DNA of 64,000 nt. Origin: Neonectria sp. B-13. Its lineage: Eukaryota; Ascomycota; Sordariomycetes; Hypocreales; Nectriaceae. Made by a program: the position numbers and the translations under genes. The DNA lies in contig NOKP01000001.1 in NCBI GenBank assembly GCA_002682825.1, forward strand, positions 3,909,296 to 3,973,295. Direction: 5' to 3'. The notes beneath the pieces were generated by a model that saw only the letters and a list, made by a program, of their open reading frames with translations, did no database searches and was not told the origin of the DNA. Shown in pieces: positions 33,601 through 45,968 of the stretch (the stretch's first letter is position 1; each line of letters begins with the position of its first letter).

Positions 33601-35428
33601 CTTGTTTACTTGGAGCTCAAATGTTTACCCCACAAACCGCAGTCGCAGCGCAGCGTCTGTTCTGCTCTCTCACCGCGCTGATTCACAGGGCTGCGCCGCA
33701 GAAAAGCCCTTGCCCGATGCAAAACAACGTACTGCACAATGCATCACACCATCACGTTAAGCGGGCATTTTTTCCTCTTTACCCCTCACCTCAAGAGTCA
33801 GGAGACGGCTTTCGTGGTAGGGGGTGGGAGGCTTGGAGAGGGCCACGGAGCCAGTGGAGGGGGGGAACTTGCGAAGAGCATGGGTGACGTGGTGGAGTTC
33901 AGCCATTCCGCCATCCCACATTGGGAGATGGGAACTTGGGAAGGGAGGGCACAAGGCGAGCTGACGGCAACGAGCTAGCCCTGGAAGCACTGGGATGGTC
34001 TCGCGAAGAGCGATTGGGCCGTTGTACGGCCTCTCTGGCAATTGCGGGCTGGGCTGCAGCTCACCAGTATCCGTGTAACCCGGCCCTGCGATGCCATTTG
34101 TCTGGGTGACGAGCAAGTAAACAAAGGCCAAACGCAAGCTGGGATCCCTTCGGCTCGCCCGTGGCCCCGTCCCATGGAGCCGGACAAGGAACATGTGCGA
34201 AGGGAGAGCGTTAGAGTTGGTGATTGTCTCGCCTCTCCGCCATGGTCGCGGGTTCGTGATGCGGCTCGGCTCAGACAGGTGGTGGGCTGGCTCCTGGCTC
34301 CTGGGCCTGACTAGGGTAGTTGGGAGGGTGTGAGGGCGGCGGTTGATTTCTGGGCATTCCCAGATTGGTAGCTACTTTGTACTAGGAAACCAAGAACGCA
34401 AATACTCCCACGATGACGATCGATTGTCTTGCGGCCAATCGGCCAATGGCCCTAATACGCTGCGGTGAGTGACGTCGACGACCATGGCAGGGCCACAGGC
34501 CGAGCGAGGGGTGCCGGAAAAAGACGAGTGATCGACGAAGGGCCGCCTTGGCTCGGCCGTCCTGATACATTGATACGCGAGCAGTCGGTTTCCGGCGCCC
34601 TTTTGGTCTGGTTCTCAACTTCCTAGCTTTCCAGCTTCCCAGCAAAGCAAGGCGGCGGGCCCTGGCCCATGGGTGTGAGTGAGTGCGGGTGTGGCCATGA
34701 GTGTGCGCCTATCTCTCCCGCATCCCGTGCAGGATGGACGGACTGATGCCTTTGTGCATTGAAGGGGGACTCAGACATGATGGGTCCGAGGGCTGGAAAA
34801 TCCCCGAGGGCAGGATGGATGCGTTTCTACAGGGAGACTGATTAGGGTGATTCACATCGGTTCGATCGAGATTTCCCTGCCTTGGATGATCAATGAGCGA
34901 CTGGTTGGGACAGGGTGACGAACTGTCCAGAGGTGAGCATCTCGTCATCCAATATCGCTAGGAACACGCCGCGGGACCACAAGGACCACAGGAACCACTT
35001 GCCACAGAACTGGAGTCTGCACTGCGTCTGCAGGTCTTAGAAACAAGCGGGACCCAGAAACCCGCCGCCACCAAAGAAAGGAAGGGAAAAAAAAAAGATT
35101 TCTTTCAGCCGGGCTCAATGGCGACGAAACAAAGGTCGACTGCCAAAGACTCCACCCGGCGACACATGCCGATGAGCGTGAGTGTAGTCTGGAGTAGAGT
35201 AGATGGATCATGGGCCTCGGTGAGCGTAATCAGCCCTGTCCCAAAGAAGCAGTTGGACCAAGCGTGCAACCTCAATTGACTCCCAGAGTTTCAATCAGGT
35301 CCAGGTCCAAACTCCAAAGCCGAGGCCAAGCAGCACGGAGCTTCGACGATAGCTTCCTGGTTCCCATTGCCACGCTCATTGTTCGAGAGGTTACGTTAGC
35401 TCGCCCGCCCAACACCCACAAGGCCAAG

Positions 35429-35462
35429 CTGCCCACTGCCCACTGCCCACTGCCCACTGCCC
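35429..35462 (+). repeat. Heptamer tandem repeat CTGCCCA (about 4.9 copies)
   Basis: Four perfect copies of CTGCCCA followed by a partial one, within the gene-poor region. A simple minisatellite with no link to a gene. Confidence 0.85.
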
Positions 35463-36043
35463 CTAGAGGCTCTGACAGGGAGTGCCCCCGTCGTCGGAGA
35501 CTCGGGATGGTGCAAAGCGCCCTGCAGTGTCAGCGATAGCATCGCTCTATCAGCAACGGCGGAGGCTGTGCTGGAGTCGCATACGGCTAGACAAGGGAGT
35601 CTTTGTTTCGAGAGGAGGGGCTTGACTGGCTCGACTGATGCTTTGTCGGCAATTGTTGGTGCTGACTGGCAGAACTGCTGAATGACTGAGAGCTTGGATC
35701 CATCAACGGCTCCGACTCCTGCTCGAGCAGCGCCAGCAAGGGGGACGACGAGACACATGACGGGTGCCACGGGCTAAGGTCCAACCCGTCGAGTCAACGA
35801 CGGTGCCGTTTTGGGCTCCGACTCGTTTGACTCGTTCGACGGCCCCCTTCAGTTTGGCTCAGAACGGACGGGATTCAATGCATTGATCCATGGTTCCTCC
35901 TGTCTCTGGGGGATCAGACAGGCAGACCAGGATTGATTGGTCTGAGGTTGGGCGCTTGGGAGAATTGGAGACGGATGATCAGCAGAGCAGAACTCTCCGC
36001 ACGCACGAACTCCGTATGCACTTACATCCATACGCACGAAGTA

Positions 36044-36072
36044 CATCCATCCATCCATCCATCTATCCATGG
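36044..36072 (+). repeat. CATC tetranucleotide repeat
   Basis: A short run of (CATC) units with one CATCTATC interruption, flanked by a GAAGTAC motif. Confidence 0.8.
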
Positions 36073-39000
36073 CAATTTGTTGTTATCAGTGCTGAGAGAG
36101 AACCTAAAAGCTCCAATTGGCAGCTGGCGTTGGCGCTGGGCGGCTGAGCAGTGGAGGTGCCCGCCCTGCCAAGGTCCATTTCTACCAACTTGGGGTGGGT
36201 GGGTTCGGACACCCCGCGACTACCGAACTAGGTCCTGTAAAACGCACTATTGCTACGCCATCAACCACGAGAGCAAAGGGCTGATACGGCGAGGGCGGCG
36301 GGGGACGGACTTGAGGCCGGAGATCGAACCTGACGCCTCGGGAGAGCTATTTTGACGCATTGAGAGAGATAGCAAGTAACCCTTACTCATTGAGAGTTAG
36401 GTTGACGTTCTAGAGAAGTTATTTGGAAAAGAGCAAAAGGAAAGATAGGCGCTATCTACATACATACTTACACATATCTACAGGGCTTGCATTCCCGCGC
36501 CCGTCTCTAACTCTTGAACGCACGTGGGTTGTCTTCTGAGCAAGCTGAGGTATGTTGGATCTGGGTATGGATATTCGTACACCTGCCAACCTACCTACGT
36601 ATAGAGTCTGTCGTGCGTCTCTCTGGGGCTCCAGACGACGTCAATTGGGCCCGGCATCGGGGAACGGGATCGGCAAGGCGCACGCAATTCGCTTCTCATT
36701 CTCCGCCTGATGCTCGTCACGAAAGATCTCGCAGCTCGGTAAGGTAAGCTGGCTGCAAGGCATCTGGAGGAGGCAAAATGGACGAATACCGACGATGGAC
36801 ATTTGGAGCGTAGGTTGAATTGGGGCTGGGGCTGCATAGAGATGGAGCATGAACTACACGCCCCCCTCCCTCCGGCCCTGGCCAACTTGCAACCCCCGGC
36901 GCTACTCGCCCTCCAGTGACGCTCGAGTATCGACTGCCGACGCAGCTCTGCCAACCTTGGTCGTGTCTCGCGCCTCTCGTTTTGCGGGCTCCCTTTGGAT
37001 TCGGGCTTGGAATCCCGGCAAATGCTGGAGCTGGCGGACAGGGCCCGATTTACTGTGCACTTCGTACGTCTGCTAACATTTACAATTCGTAATTCGCGGT
37101 TTTGGGACTGTGGGACCGGCTTTGTTTCTGATGCCACCCCAAGCCTGGCAACGACCAGGGCGCTGTCTCAGAAATAGGGACCCTGGATTCAGCCTGCCCC
37201 GTCAGCGTGCACGGAGCTGTTTCGACGGTTGTTGGTTCTGGAGGAGAGGGAGCGGCCGAGCCCTGAAGGGTTGCGCTGCGCGGGTGGGATACTACGTTGT
37301 AACCTGTAAAAGCGAGAAGGGTTGAGACGAGTGGACGGAAAGGGCAATTGAAACAGCCGGGGGTCGACAGAAGGACCGTAAGGCAAGGCAGGGAAGTCTG
37401 GGAGCCAAGGCAAGAAATCAAGGATCCAAGGTACGTACAGTACGAGATGCCCGACCCGGCCGGGGGGCCAGCGAGCAGCATGAACTGGTTCGATCGTCGG
37501 GGCGGTATTCCCCATGAACCGGCTCTGCAGCATTTGTCTCGCGCTGTAGGAGAGGGTGTCCTCATGATTACAGTCCCTGGCTGGCTACCTTTACCCCATA
37601 CATCTACGAATGGATGCGTGGACGGTAGCGCGTACGAGGGGAGCTTTCGGAGTCGAGAAATGGTCGGGTGCCCGGCCAGGCACAGCTCGCTCACTGGTGG
37701 CCAGCGCCATTCCTCGAGGCACAGCTTACAAGCCTTGTCGGCGGTTCGCCTGGGAATGCCTGCGCCGCCGTCTCGAGTAATGCTCTGAGCTATTCCTAGC
37801 ACCGGAGATATACCCGACACCAAAAGGGAGCAGAGAGACACAGGGAGCCGCTGGTTTGGACAAAGGCGACGACAAAGAGCCGACAGATGAATGGGATCAC
37901 AGACCACTCTGAGGGAGGCAGGGAGAGGGAGGGAGGGAAGCGCAGGGCGAGCCAAGTCTGAGGCGAGCCAAGTTAGTTACTTAAGGTAAGCCTAAATAAG
38001 TTGGCGAGCGCAGAAGCCGACTGCGCTGAGTGCTGAGAGCTCATCCATGTGAACAGTACGCACAACCTGGTGCTCTGCTCCAAGGCGTTGGCGATTTCCC
38101 CAGCGGCGGCAATCTTAATCTGTAGTTACCTGTCCTGTATCGCTGTCTCAACTGGGCAATGGAGGCATGTTGCCGTTCCGGGGTCACAGCTCATCGACCC
38201 CGGCCAATTGTGCCTTGGTTTGATCCATAGAGTTATTAGGCATGCTTAGACGGTGTCACAGCGACCTTTTGAGAATCGTTATCCGCACACAAACAGGGAG
38301 AGTCTAAGACGAATAACTTAGGCGGCCCAGCAGAAGGCGCTTTGCTGGACAGAACAAAGAGCTACCCGTACATGTAGCCACGGCCAATGGGTGGGCGTGT
38401 GTATTGTGTGTTCTCCGGTTTTCGATGCGTCTTCTGGTCGATGAGTTTATCTTGTTACTGGGTCGACGCTTGGCCCTACACTGGAAACGGCTCTACATCA
38501 CAACATGACAACGGGACGGCAGGATGCATCTCAGGCCACGGCTCTATGTTGACGCCCTCACCGCCTCTTGGTTCCCCGGCCATGATGATGTAACCAGGGA
38601 GTCGGTGCTTGGGGTGCCTCGTGTGCATGTGGGAGGGAGCGCGGCGCCGGGCGGAAGAGTGGGAGAGCCGGGAGCGTGAATGCCAGGGGTGGGGTCGTTT
38701 CTTTATGCGAACCCGACGTTTTGTGCTTGTGGTGCAAGCAAAGAACCCCCCCAGGCCTCTGGCTATCCAAGCCTCCCTCCCAGCGAGGGCTGGCGTCATA
38801 ACGCAGGGCACTTCTAAGGAAGGATAAGCTGGAGATGTTGGTGGGCAAGTTTTGGGCCGGCAAGGTCTGGAGCTGGTGGGTGGGTAATCCCAGCGAGGGC
38901 GTAGGTGAGAAGTGGGCTCTGGAGCCTTGGGAAGAGCTTGGCTGGCCGTGCATTTGCCGTGGTTGCTGGAGCTGCTGGCTCGTTGCTGGAGCAGATGGAA

Positions 39001-39636
39001 GGGTTTTTTGAGGTCGCCATTTTGGCGGGTGACAGCGCGCTGAAGCTTAGCAGTCCTTGGCCCTGTGGAGCGGAGAGGCAGGGGGAGTTCCATGGCAAGT
39101 TGGGGCCCTCGGTAGGGGTGGCAGCTTGCTAGTGCCAGGGCGCTAAGCGCCCTGGCAAGGTTCCCCCAACAGTGACGTCTCCACCTCCACTGAGCAACCG
39201 CGCCGCGAGACTCGGAGGTTGAGAGGCTCAGAGCCCGCTCCAGCATGGGCCGCGCCGGCCAACGCCCACTCAGCAGCCACGGCGGGATTGCGAGTGGGCA
39301 GCGGGCTGGCTGAGGGATGGGACTGGCGTGGGCTGTGGATTGCTGTGATTGCTCCTTGGACAGCCTTTTGGTGGGCTGCAGCAGCCGGGGCTGGTAGTGG
39401 TTGGATCCAGCTGGAGCTGGAGCCTCTTCCCGTCCCAATCCCATTTCATTGTCCCATGTGTCGTAGGCTCTCCGGCTGCTACATAGTGAGTGTAGTATAC
39501 CTGAGATTCACAGATGGATGGATAATGGGATAATCGTCCATTACCACACACCCAGCACTCACACCCCCCCCTTCGCAGCCCTGGCAGAAGCACCTATTGT
39601 CCGCGCCCCTCCCCAGTCCCTAGCTCGATGCTCCGT

Positions 39637-39671
39637 AGCACCGCACCAGCACCAGCACCTAGCACCAGCAC
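39637..39671 (+). repeat. Imperfect AGCACC repeat
   Basis: Several copies of (AGCACC) and variants in the start of the long ATG-free leader of CDC25. Confidence 0.7.
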
Positions 39672-40270
39672 ACCCAAATCACCCCTAACAACCTGGGACC
39701 GCTTGAAAAAACTCCATCCTACCTTCGGCCAGCCTGGACCGGGTCGAGTTGGACGGCCATTGAAAAGGCCATTGCTCCCGCACCTTAACTGACTCCCCGT
39801 TCCCACCCCATCCGCCCGTCGGCCTCAGTCACCAATTCTCCCTCCACGGCTTCACTAACACCACAGGGCACCGCTTTTTCTCTCGTCGGCCAAATTCCAC
39901 CAGGGAAAGGATAGAAGAAAAAAGAAGAAGAACCATTCGCTTTGTCTTCTCTTTTTTGGTCACCAGCCGGGAGCTTCAGCGTGTGCCTCGGTGAGCCTGC
40001 GTGTGCTACTAGTCCTGCAAGTGTGCGATTTGCCAGCGTGAGCGCGTCTGGTTCCTCCGCCGTCCGCCGTCCGCCATCGCCTAGCAACGCCCCCGGTCTT
40101 TTTTGGGTCCTGGAAGCAAAAGGCCGCTGCTCTCTCTCCAAAACCACCACGAGAAAGGGACTCGACCTCGACATCAATCCCCGACGTTGGCTCGTCTGTC
40201 TCTCTTTCTCGTCGTCACGATTCCCTACGACGCACGATTCCACGTCGACTCTGGCTCGTCGCTCCTTCAA

Positions 40271-40291
40271 ATGTCCCACGAACGAATATAA
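40271..40291 (+). CDS. Upstream ORF (6 codons) in the CDC25 leader
   Basis: ATG TCC CAC GAA CGA ATA TAA, 283 nt before the CDC25 start codon. The context at -3 is C, so initiation is probably leaky. This is the only ATG in the roughly 940 nt before CDC25. Confidence 0.5.
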   Translation: MSHERI

Positions 40292-40573
40292 CGAACCCAC
40301 GACGCCGTCGACCCCGCCACGACCCAATCCCCATTCTCTGCCTCTCTCCCTCGGCCACCCTCGTTTCGGTCGACTGCGGACGATAGTCTTGACAGACTGT
40401 ATTTCATCTGAAGAGGCGGCGTTGCAGCATTGACTTACTGCAACCTTCCCCCCCTCTCTCTGAGCTTGCACGCTGTGTCAGTCACGGATATATCTCTAGT
40501 AGTGGCCTGCTCCCTTGGACTCGACTCGACTTGACTCACCTCGAGATCCATTTCGATCTAGCCCACCACCACC

Positions 40574-42423
40574 ATGGAGGCTTCTTCCCCGTTGGCGGCT
40601 ATGCACCGCCCCATGCCTGTTCCTGGCTGGGGTCGTGACATCTTCCGTTCCCTTCCTCACTCTCACTACTCTGGAAGCTCAGGCGGATCCAGTGGCTTGA
40701 GCCTGCGCGAGCAATTGCACAAGAGCACCGCCGACTACTTCAACGTCAAGGACATCCGGGGTTCTTCGCCTGCCGCCAGCCTAGCTGCCGACTTGTCACA
40801 GAACTTCCGTCTTGACAGTGACGCCAGGTTCGTCTTGGTATATCCTTTGTGCCGGTATCGTCGTTAACCTTCTGCCAGCCCACATTTCCCAACCCCTCGT
40901 CGAGCTCTCTTCACCTCCCACACTATCAGTGGAATGGAGGGCCGCGGTAAGCATACATGTTCCCTTTGACAATTCGACGATATACTGATATCTCAACTTA
41001 GATTGCGTTACGACCCCTCCTATTCCCTCGTCGTCACCCGCTCCCTTGACTGAGCTGATGGAGGTGTCACCCTTGCCTCACAAGATGCCCTTCTTCAGTC
41101 AGATCGATCTCACGTCGCCCACCCCCGGCTCTACTCCCATTACTGATGATGAGATGATGCTGGATTCTCCAGCCCCCATCTCTCGGCAGTCTTCGTTAGA
41201 GCCGGCAAATCCCATTGTGGCTGAGTGAGTCCGATCGGCATACATTCCTAAGAGTCTCCTCGCTGACATCCATTTATAGCCGCAGAATAGCTGTACCTCG
41301 AAGACCTTCCTTAACCCGGATGAAAGGTCTCAGTACCACTGCCCTTCCTAGCCGGCCACATGACAGCAATCAGCTGCCAGCTTTCCGCTTTGGAACTGAC
41401 TCTCGCCTCAACCACACTACCTCCAATCTCTCTCTTAGCGAATGCTTCGAGAGCGCTTCACCACCTCAAGAGCGCAGACCCTCCTCAGCCAACAGCCCCT
41501 GTGCCCCTATCCCTCTAGGCCTCCGTGCGAGACACGCCTTTCCCAACTTCACCGGGTCGGGCAACTACCGCACCGGCTCGCCCATGAACTGCCACGCTCG
41601 TCGGCAGTCCAACCCCTTTCTACGGAATCGCAAGCAGTTCCGCCGATCACTGAGCATGTTTGAGCACCCTGCTGATATCATGAAGACGAAGTCTGAGTCT
41701 CCCGAGACGGCGTCGTCGGCTCTTCAGTCCGTCATGGATGTCGAGGAGTCTCAGGAGCCTGTTCTTCCCCACTTCCTGACTGATGATCCTACGGATACCA
41801 TCCCACGCATCACCAAGGAGACTCTTGTGGACGTCTTGGACGGAAAGTACTATGCGCATTTTGACCAGAAGATGGTCATCGACTGCCGATTTGAGTACGA
41901 GTACGACGGCGGCCACATTGACGGGGCTGTCAACTATAACGATAAGGAGTTGCTCACCAGCCAGCTCTTCCAAACCCCCATGAGTGGGCGAACTCTCCTG
42001 ATCTTTCACTGCGAATACTCTGCCCACCGAGCTCCCCTAATGGCTCGCCATGTCCGATCCGAGGATCGTACCGTGAATGCAGAGCATTATCCCAAGCTCA
42101 CGTATCCGGAGGTCTACATCCTAGATGGTGGATATAGTGGCTTCTTCATCGATCATCGTGGCCGGTGCTACCCCCAAGAATACGTTGAGATGTCGGATGA
42201 GAAGCACCAGCGCACCTGCGAACGCGAAATGGGTCGCCTAAAATCTCGTAAGGGTTTGAACCGAGCCCAGACCTTTGCTTTCGGACAACGAGAGCGTTGC
42301 GTGGATGAGTCGCCGACAGCCCCAAGCCGGCCAATCTCGCGACAAGCCCCCATGACCTTTTTCGGTAACTACTCCCCCATTGTCGGGGAGAGAACACACA
42401 CTCGTCGAATGGCCTCCTACTAG
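40574..42423 (+). CDS. Cdc25/NimT M-phase inducer phosphatase (562 aa)
   Basis: Exons 40574-40827, 40879-40946, 41002-41224 and 41280-42423; donors GTTCGT, GTAAGC and GTGAGT. The frame is continuous across all junctions and joins S-P-H-F-P-T-P-R-R-A-L-F from exons 1 and 2. The rhodanese-like phosphatase domain spans about residues 360-500: V-I-D-C-R-F-E-Y-E-Y, G-G-H-I-D-G-A-V-N and the catalytic loop H-C-E-Y-S-A-H-R (Cys426, Arg432; CX5R). V-Y-I-L-D-G-G-Y follows. Cdc25 removes inhibitory phosphates from Cdk1 to trigger mitosis. The N-terminal half is Ser/Pro-rich and regulatory. First intron donor GTTCGT is non-consensus. Confidence 0.95.
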
Positions 42424-43951
42424 GTTGGCCTCGATTTATCTGCCACTGTCTGCTGAGCACGTGGTAGAGCCGACTACTTCGGTGCTGGTCTCGCCGAGTC
42501 GGCTCCAAGGACTATGACCATCGGCAATCTCTCATCACGCACATATTCCCCGTGGATTCCTCATGCAATCCCTTGCCTATGAAGGCGAACATATCGACCA
42601 GGCTATGACGAAACAGCCGCTTTAATACGTGTCTTTCGCCTCAGTTATCGCCATGTCGCCTTTTCAACCCGCCCACACCTAATTCACGCGTGCTCATAGT
42701 ACCGCCACGACCAGAAATGACCACTTCGCTAATAGATCTTGGCGCGAGTCCTTACACTTCGATTGATTATCTGTATTCGACCATCCCTTTTTTTATTCCC
42801 TTTGTTTGATGCATAAAGACGAATCGACACCACGATTTGACAATACACGGCGACACTGCTGCTCCTGGAGTCCATCGTATGGATCCACTACATTTTCTTC
42901 CGAGCCAACGGCTCTCTTCTGCATTTCGGGCGCGCTTTCTTCATTTTCAACTGCATTTGCTCTGGCGGTTTGAAACTTGCGCCTTCTCATTCCTGAAACA
43001 CTGTCGCGGGAACATGCCCTCCCTTGCGACTGTGGCGTCGTCTTATAGACATTGATCGACTACCATGTCTCGGTCTCTGGCCTCACTTTTCGAGGACCTG
43101 GGCAAATCGACGGCGTTCACCTTCATTAAACACACCTGTCACACAACTACACGGAACCTGACAGCCCCCCTGATACCATTATCCCCGCCCCCTGATACAC
43201 CACCCCTTGCGCATAGTTGTTGCGTTTATACCCCCCAAACCAGCGGAATGGTTTCATATTTCATTTTCTCTGTTACACATATTCCGAAGTCTCCCCAGAC
43301 AACGGGATGATTGTCACCCTCACGGACCCGGCTGTTTTTTGAGATCGGGTCTCTTGGTTTTGCGGTACAAAATGTCTTGATACTGCTGTACTTTTGTAGG
43401 ACTAGCTGTAGTGGAGGTTTTCAATGTCGATGGATGGCTGGCTTAACTGGTTTGCCGGTTGTACATTACATTGTTTGAAGGGGTGTACCCCTGGCTAGCT
43501 CAAGACTACAATTGAGGGAAAACGTTAAAGTAAATGTCAGCTGTCCCCATGCCGTGCTGCCTTTCAGAGTTTGGTGATGTTGTGTCCTCTCCTTCTCTCA
43601 TGACCACTGAATAAACTGATACTAATGTGTCCCGAGCGCTGGTATCTTTAAGCTTAGGCATGCCATGTCATGGGGATGTGGAACCTGAACGGGAGCTGCC
43701 GCTACTCGCTTTTGCTTGCCTAACTGATTCTACTCCAGGTCTTGGTGTTCTGGATAGATGTGCTGTCCTGAGACAGTCGAGACCTCGCATGCCTCTCTCG
43801 CTGTTCGACATAGCCTAGATATCCGAAAGCTAGCGCGTAGGTGTCCCAAATAGAAATGCAATTCTCACCCGCTCCCGAAACCGGCTTTAGGCGCCATCTA
43901 TGTCTTCATTATGTGTAAATCGGGTATCAAACTGGACCGTTCCCCGTTATC
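42424..43951. other. Convergent intergenic region CDC25/Drn1
   Basis: 3' flanks of both genes. A 65-codon minus-strand frame at 42793-42990 begins with ATG but has no recognisable motif. No RNA gene is seen. Confidence 0.45.
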
Positions 43952-45642
43952 TTACGCCAGGGTAAAGTCCCAGTCTTTGAACGTCTCCCGGAACGCCTCC
44001 ACGTCCTTGGTTTCCTCCTCGACGGTCTGCTCGCAGTCCTTCCAAAAGTTGCGGTCCTCTAGCCCAAGGAGCTTGGCGAGAACGCGGCGCCCAAACTGCA
44101 AGTCGAAGCGCATGTCCGAGGGCAGCGGCATGACGAGGGACTTGCCCTTAATCTTGTCCTCGCCGTCATCGGCCCACAGCCACACACGGAAGAAGTCGCC
44201 GGCGGTGGCCTGCTTCTCGAGCGTGAGGTCTTGTGCGGTAAATTTCGGGTACTTTTGGTTCTCTGCCTCAACACGGAAAGCAGCTTCGGCGACGCCGTTA
44301 CGGATGAGGTCTGCGGCGATGGGGAGCAGCTGCCAGATGAGATGGACGTTGCGGTCCCGGCTGATCTCCCAGGTGACGACGCCGAGCTTGTGGGAGCTCT
44401 TGGTGGCGATCATGGCCTGGATGGCTTCACGGAAGCGAGTCATCTCGTTATAAGCTTTGACAGCCTCGCTTTCGGTTTCAGACACGGAGCCCATGCTTGA
44501 GATCGTCGGGGCATGTGGGAGTGGGATCACGATCATATGGCCTGGGAAGGACAGGCCTTGATCGGCGAAGGTGGTAGAAGTTGGTAGCGGCCCCTTGGCC
44601 GTGGTGATATATGCATCGTCGCCAATGCTGCAACACATGTGCGCGGAGAGGTTTGGGTTAGACAGGCAGAAGTAGCACTGGTCAGGACCTGGGGGAGGAG
44701 ACCGATGACGACGCTTCTGGCGTCGGCCGCGGTGACCATCATCATGATCATGGCCATAACGGCTATACGAATCGTCCTTCTGTGGTCGCTTTTTCGTCTG
44801 GGCATTGAACGGCGAGGACGTCGCACCGACAGGGATAGAGGCGTCTGCCCTGTTGAGGGTGAAGGCATACATGGCCTTGGCCTTGGCGTCGTTGCCATAA
44901 GGAGCTATTGAGATGAACCTTGTGACAGATGGAATATCCGAATCTTTTTCGGTTGGGTGCACGAATGGCTCTCGCTCGTAGAAGAATGCGCCAGGAGAGG
45001 CAGAGAGGTGGTATCGAGGCTTGAGAGCAGCGCAGAGGTCCGCAATCGAAGCCGAGCTGACCACAGATGCCTGCTGCGCGGGATCCAGGGCAACATTTGA
45101 GCCTGTCCATACACCGGCAGGCCACGTTGATGTCAACATAATATCGGCGTTGTTCGCCCCGCGTAAGCTCTTTGCGTCATCTGCCGTGTGGAAGGGAAGA
45201 TGCTGCTCCTTGGACAGGCCTGCGACCAGGTTTGGGTCGAGTTGACCCCCGAGCACGACGATACGGAGACCATCCGACGTCTTTGTGATGCTTCGCTTGC
45301 CCAAGAAATGGAGGTTTTCGCAGATCTCCTCGTCAGCCTCGATCTTGGCTACGATGCGTGGGGGCAGGGGTTGGTTGCCGACGGTGAAGTACGTCGGCAA
45401 AGGGACCTCAATGGTACCATTGAGCAGCCCGGTGACTGTTTCGTCGTCGTCCGAGGGCGAAAAGACATCTCCCGTCAATATAGCTAAGGAGAAGCTGTTC
45501 TTGGAGTGGAGGGTCGCGAGTTTCTTAAGAGCGGGTTCGAGCTGGCCACTGAGGCTTCCTAAGACAATGCTGGCAAGAGAATATTAGATGCGGCGACCAG
45601 ATTAAAGCGGATCATAGATTCTTACATCTTTGGTGCAGCCAT
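43952..45642 (-). CDS. Drn1/CWF19L1-type protein (544 aa)
   Basis: Two exons on the minus strand: 45642-45626 (17 nt) and 45569-43952, joined by a GTAAGA...GCCAG intron. The product begins M-A-A-P-K-I-I-V-L-G-S-L-S-G and continues A-I-L-T-G-D-V-F, a calcineurin-like metallophosphatase-type fold. A basic stretch leads to the C-terminal CwfJ domains, opening C-Y-F-C-L-S-N-P-N-L-S-A-H, with H-M-I-V-I-P-L-P-H as in HIT-like folds. In yeast, Drn1 associates with debranching enzyme Dbr1 and aids intron lariat turnover. It is divergent from UTP20 by 326 bp. Confidence 0.95.
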
Positions 45643-45968
45643 GGTGGCTATGGTAATGAAAGGTGGTACGGCTTCGAGTGCTGTGCCTTCAGACGATCGA
45701 TGCACGAAGCTAAAGCTGAGCTGCGAAGATGACCGTTCCTGGAGTTGACGGGGAAGAGAAAGATAAGAGTTTGCGGCGCGGATTTTATTGGCCGGGATGG
45801 GGCACCCTGCACTAGTGCCGCGTTATCGGTTTTACCGCTCTTTTGCCGCTGAAAAAAAGTTGGAAATTTTGGCGGGGAGCGTATCGCGTTGCGAAGCTCT
45901 CTCGCTCTCTTGTGAGACTTTGCAACGCAAATCTGCAAATCTCTATATCGGCCTGCAACACCGCCAAG
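45643..45968. promoter_or_regulatory. Bidirectional promoter Drn1/UTP20
   Basis: A 326-bp gap between divergent genes for RNA turnover and ribosome biogenesis, suggesting shared regulation. No known element was identified with confidence. Confidence 0.5.

Larger units (their letters stand above)
30677..39630. other. Gene-poor region, about 9 kb
   Basis: No protein, RNA gene or transposon is recognised. 30900-32300 is AT-richer than the rest of the window. Long open frames on the minus strand at 37080-37955 and 38476-39444 have repetitive Pro/Arg/Ser-rich composition and no motif; they look like GC-biased noncoding sequence. Simple repeats are listed separately. The right end borders the CDC25 promoter. 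Confidence 0.5.
39631..40573 (+). promoter_or_regulatory. CDC25 5' leader with a single short uORF
   Basis: This 943-base stretch just upstream of the CDC25 start has only one ATG, at 40271. That ATG opens a 6-codon uORF (40271-40291, M-S-H-E-R-I). At this base composition roughly a dozen ATGs would be expected, so the depletion suggests a long scanned 5' UTR. A uORF in fungal Cdc25 leaders can couple translation to growth; here that is inference. The transcript start is unknown. Confidence 0.6.

Noticed and set aside
36181..36350. Sequence reminiscent of a dispersed 5S rRNA gene
   Set aside because: Only a GGGTGGGTG word matches; the rest of the 5S pattern is missing.
37080..37955. 291-codon minus-strand open frame
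   Set aside because: Pro/Ser/Cys-rich composition without motifs, in a GC-biased noncoding stretch; other frames in the same place are equally open.
38476..39444. 322-codon minus-strand open frame
   Set aside because: Arg/Pro/Ser-rich composition, no domain, no splice or promoter context; overlapped by other open frames on both strands.
39785..40471. 228-codon minus-strand open frame
   Set aside because: Antisense to the CDC25 leader; purine bias explains its openness.
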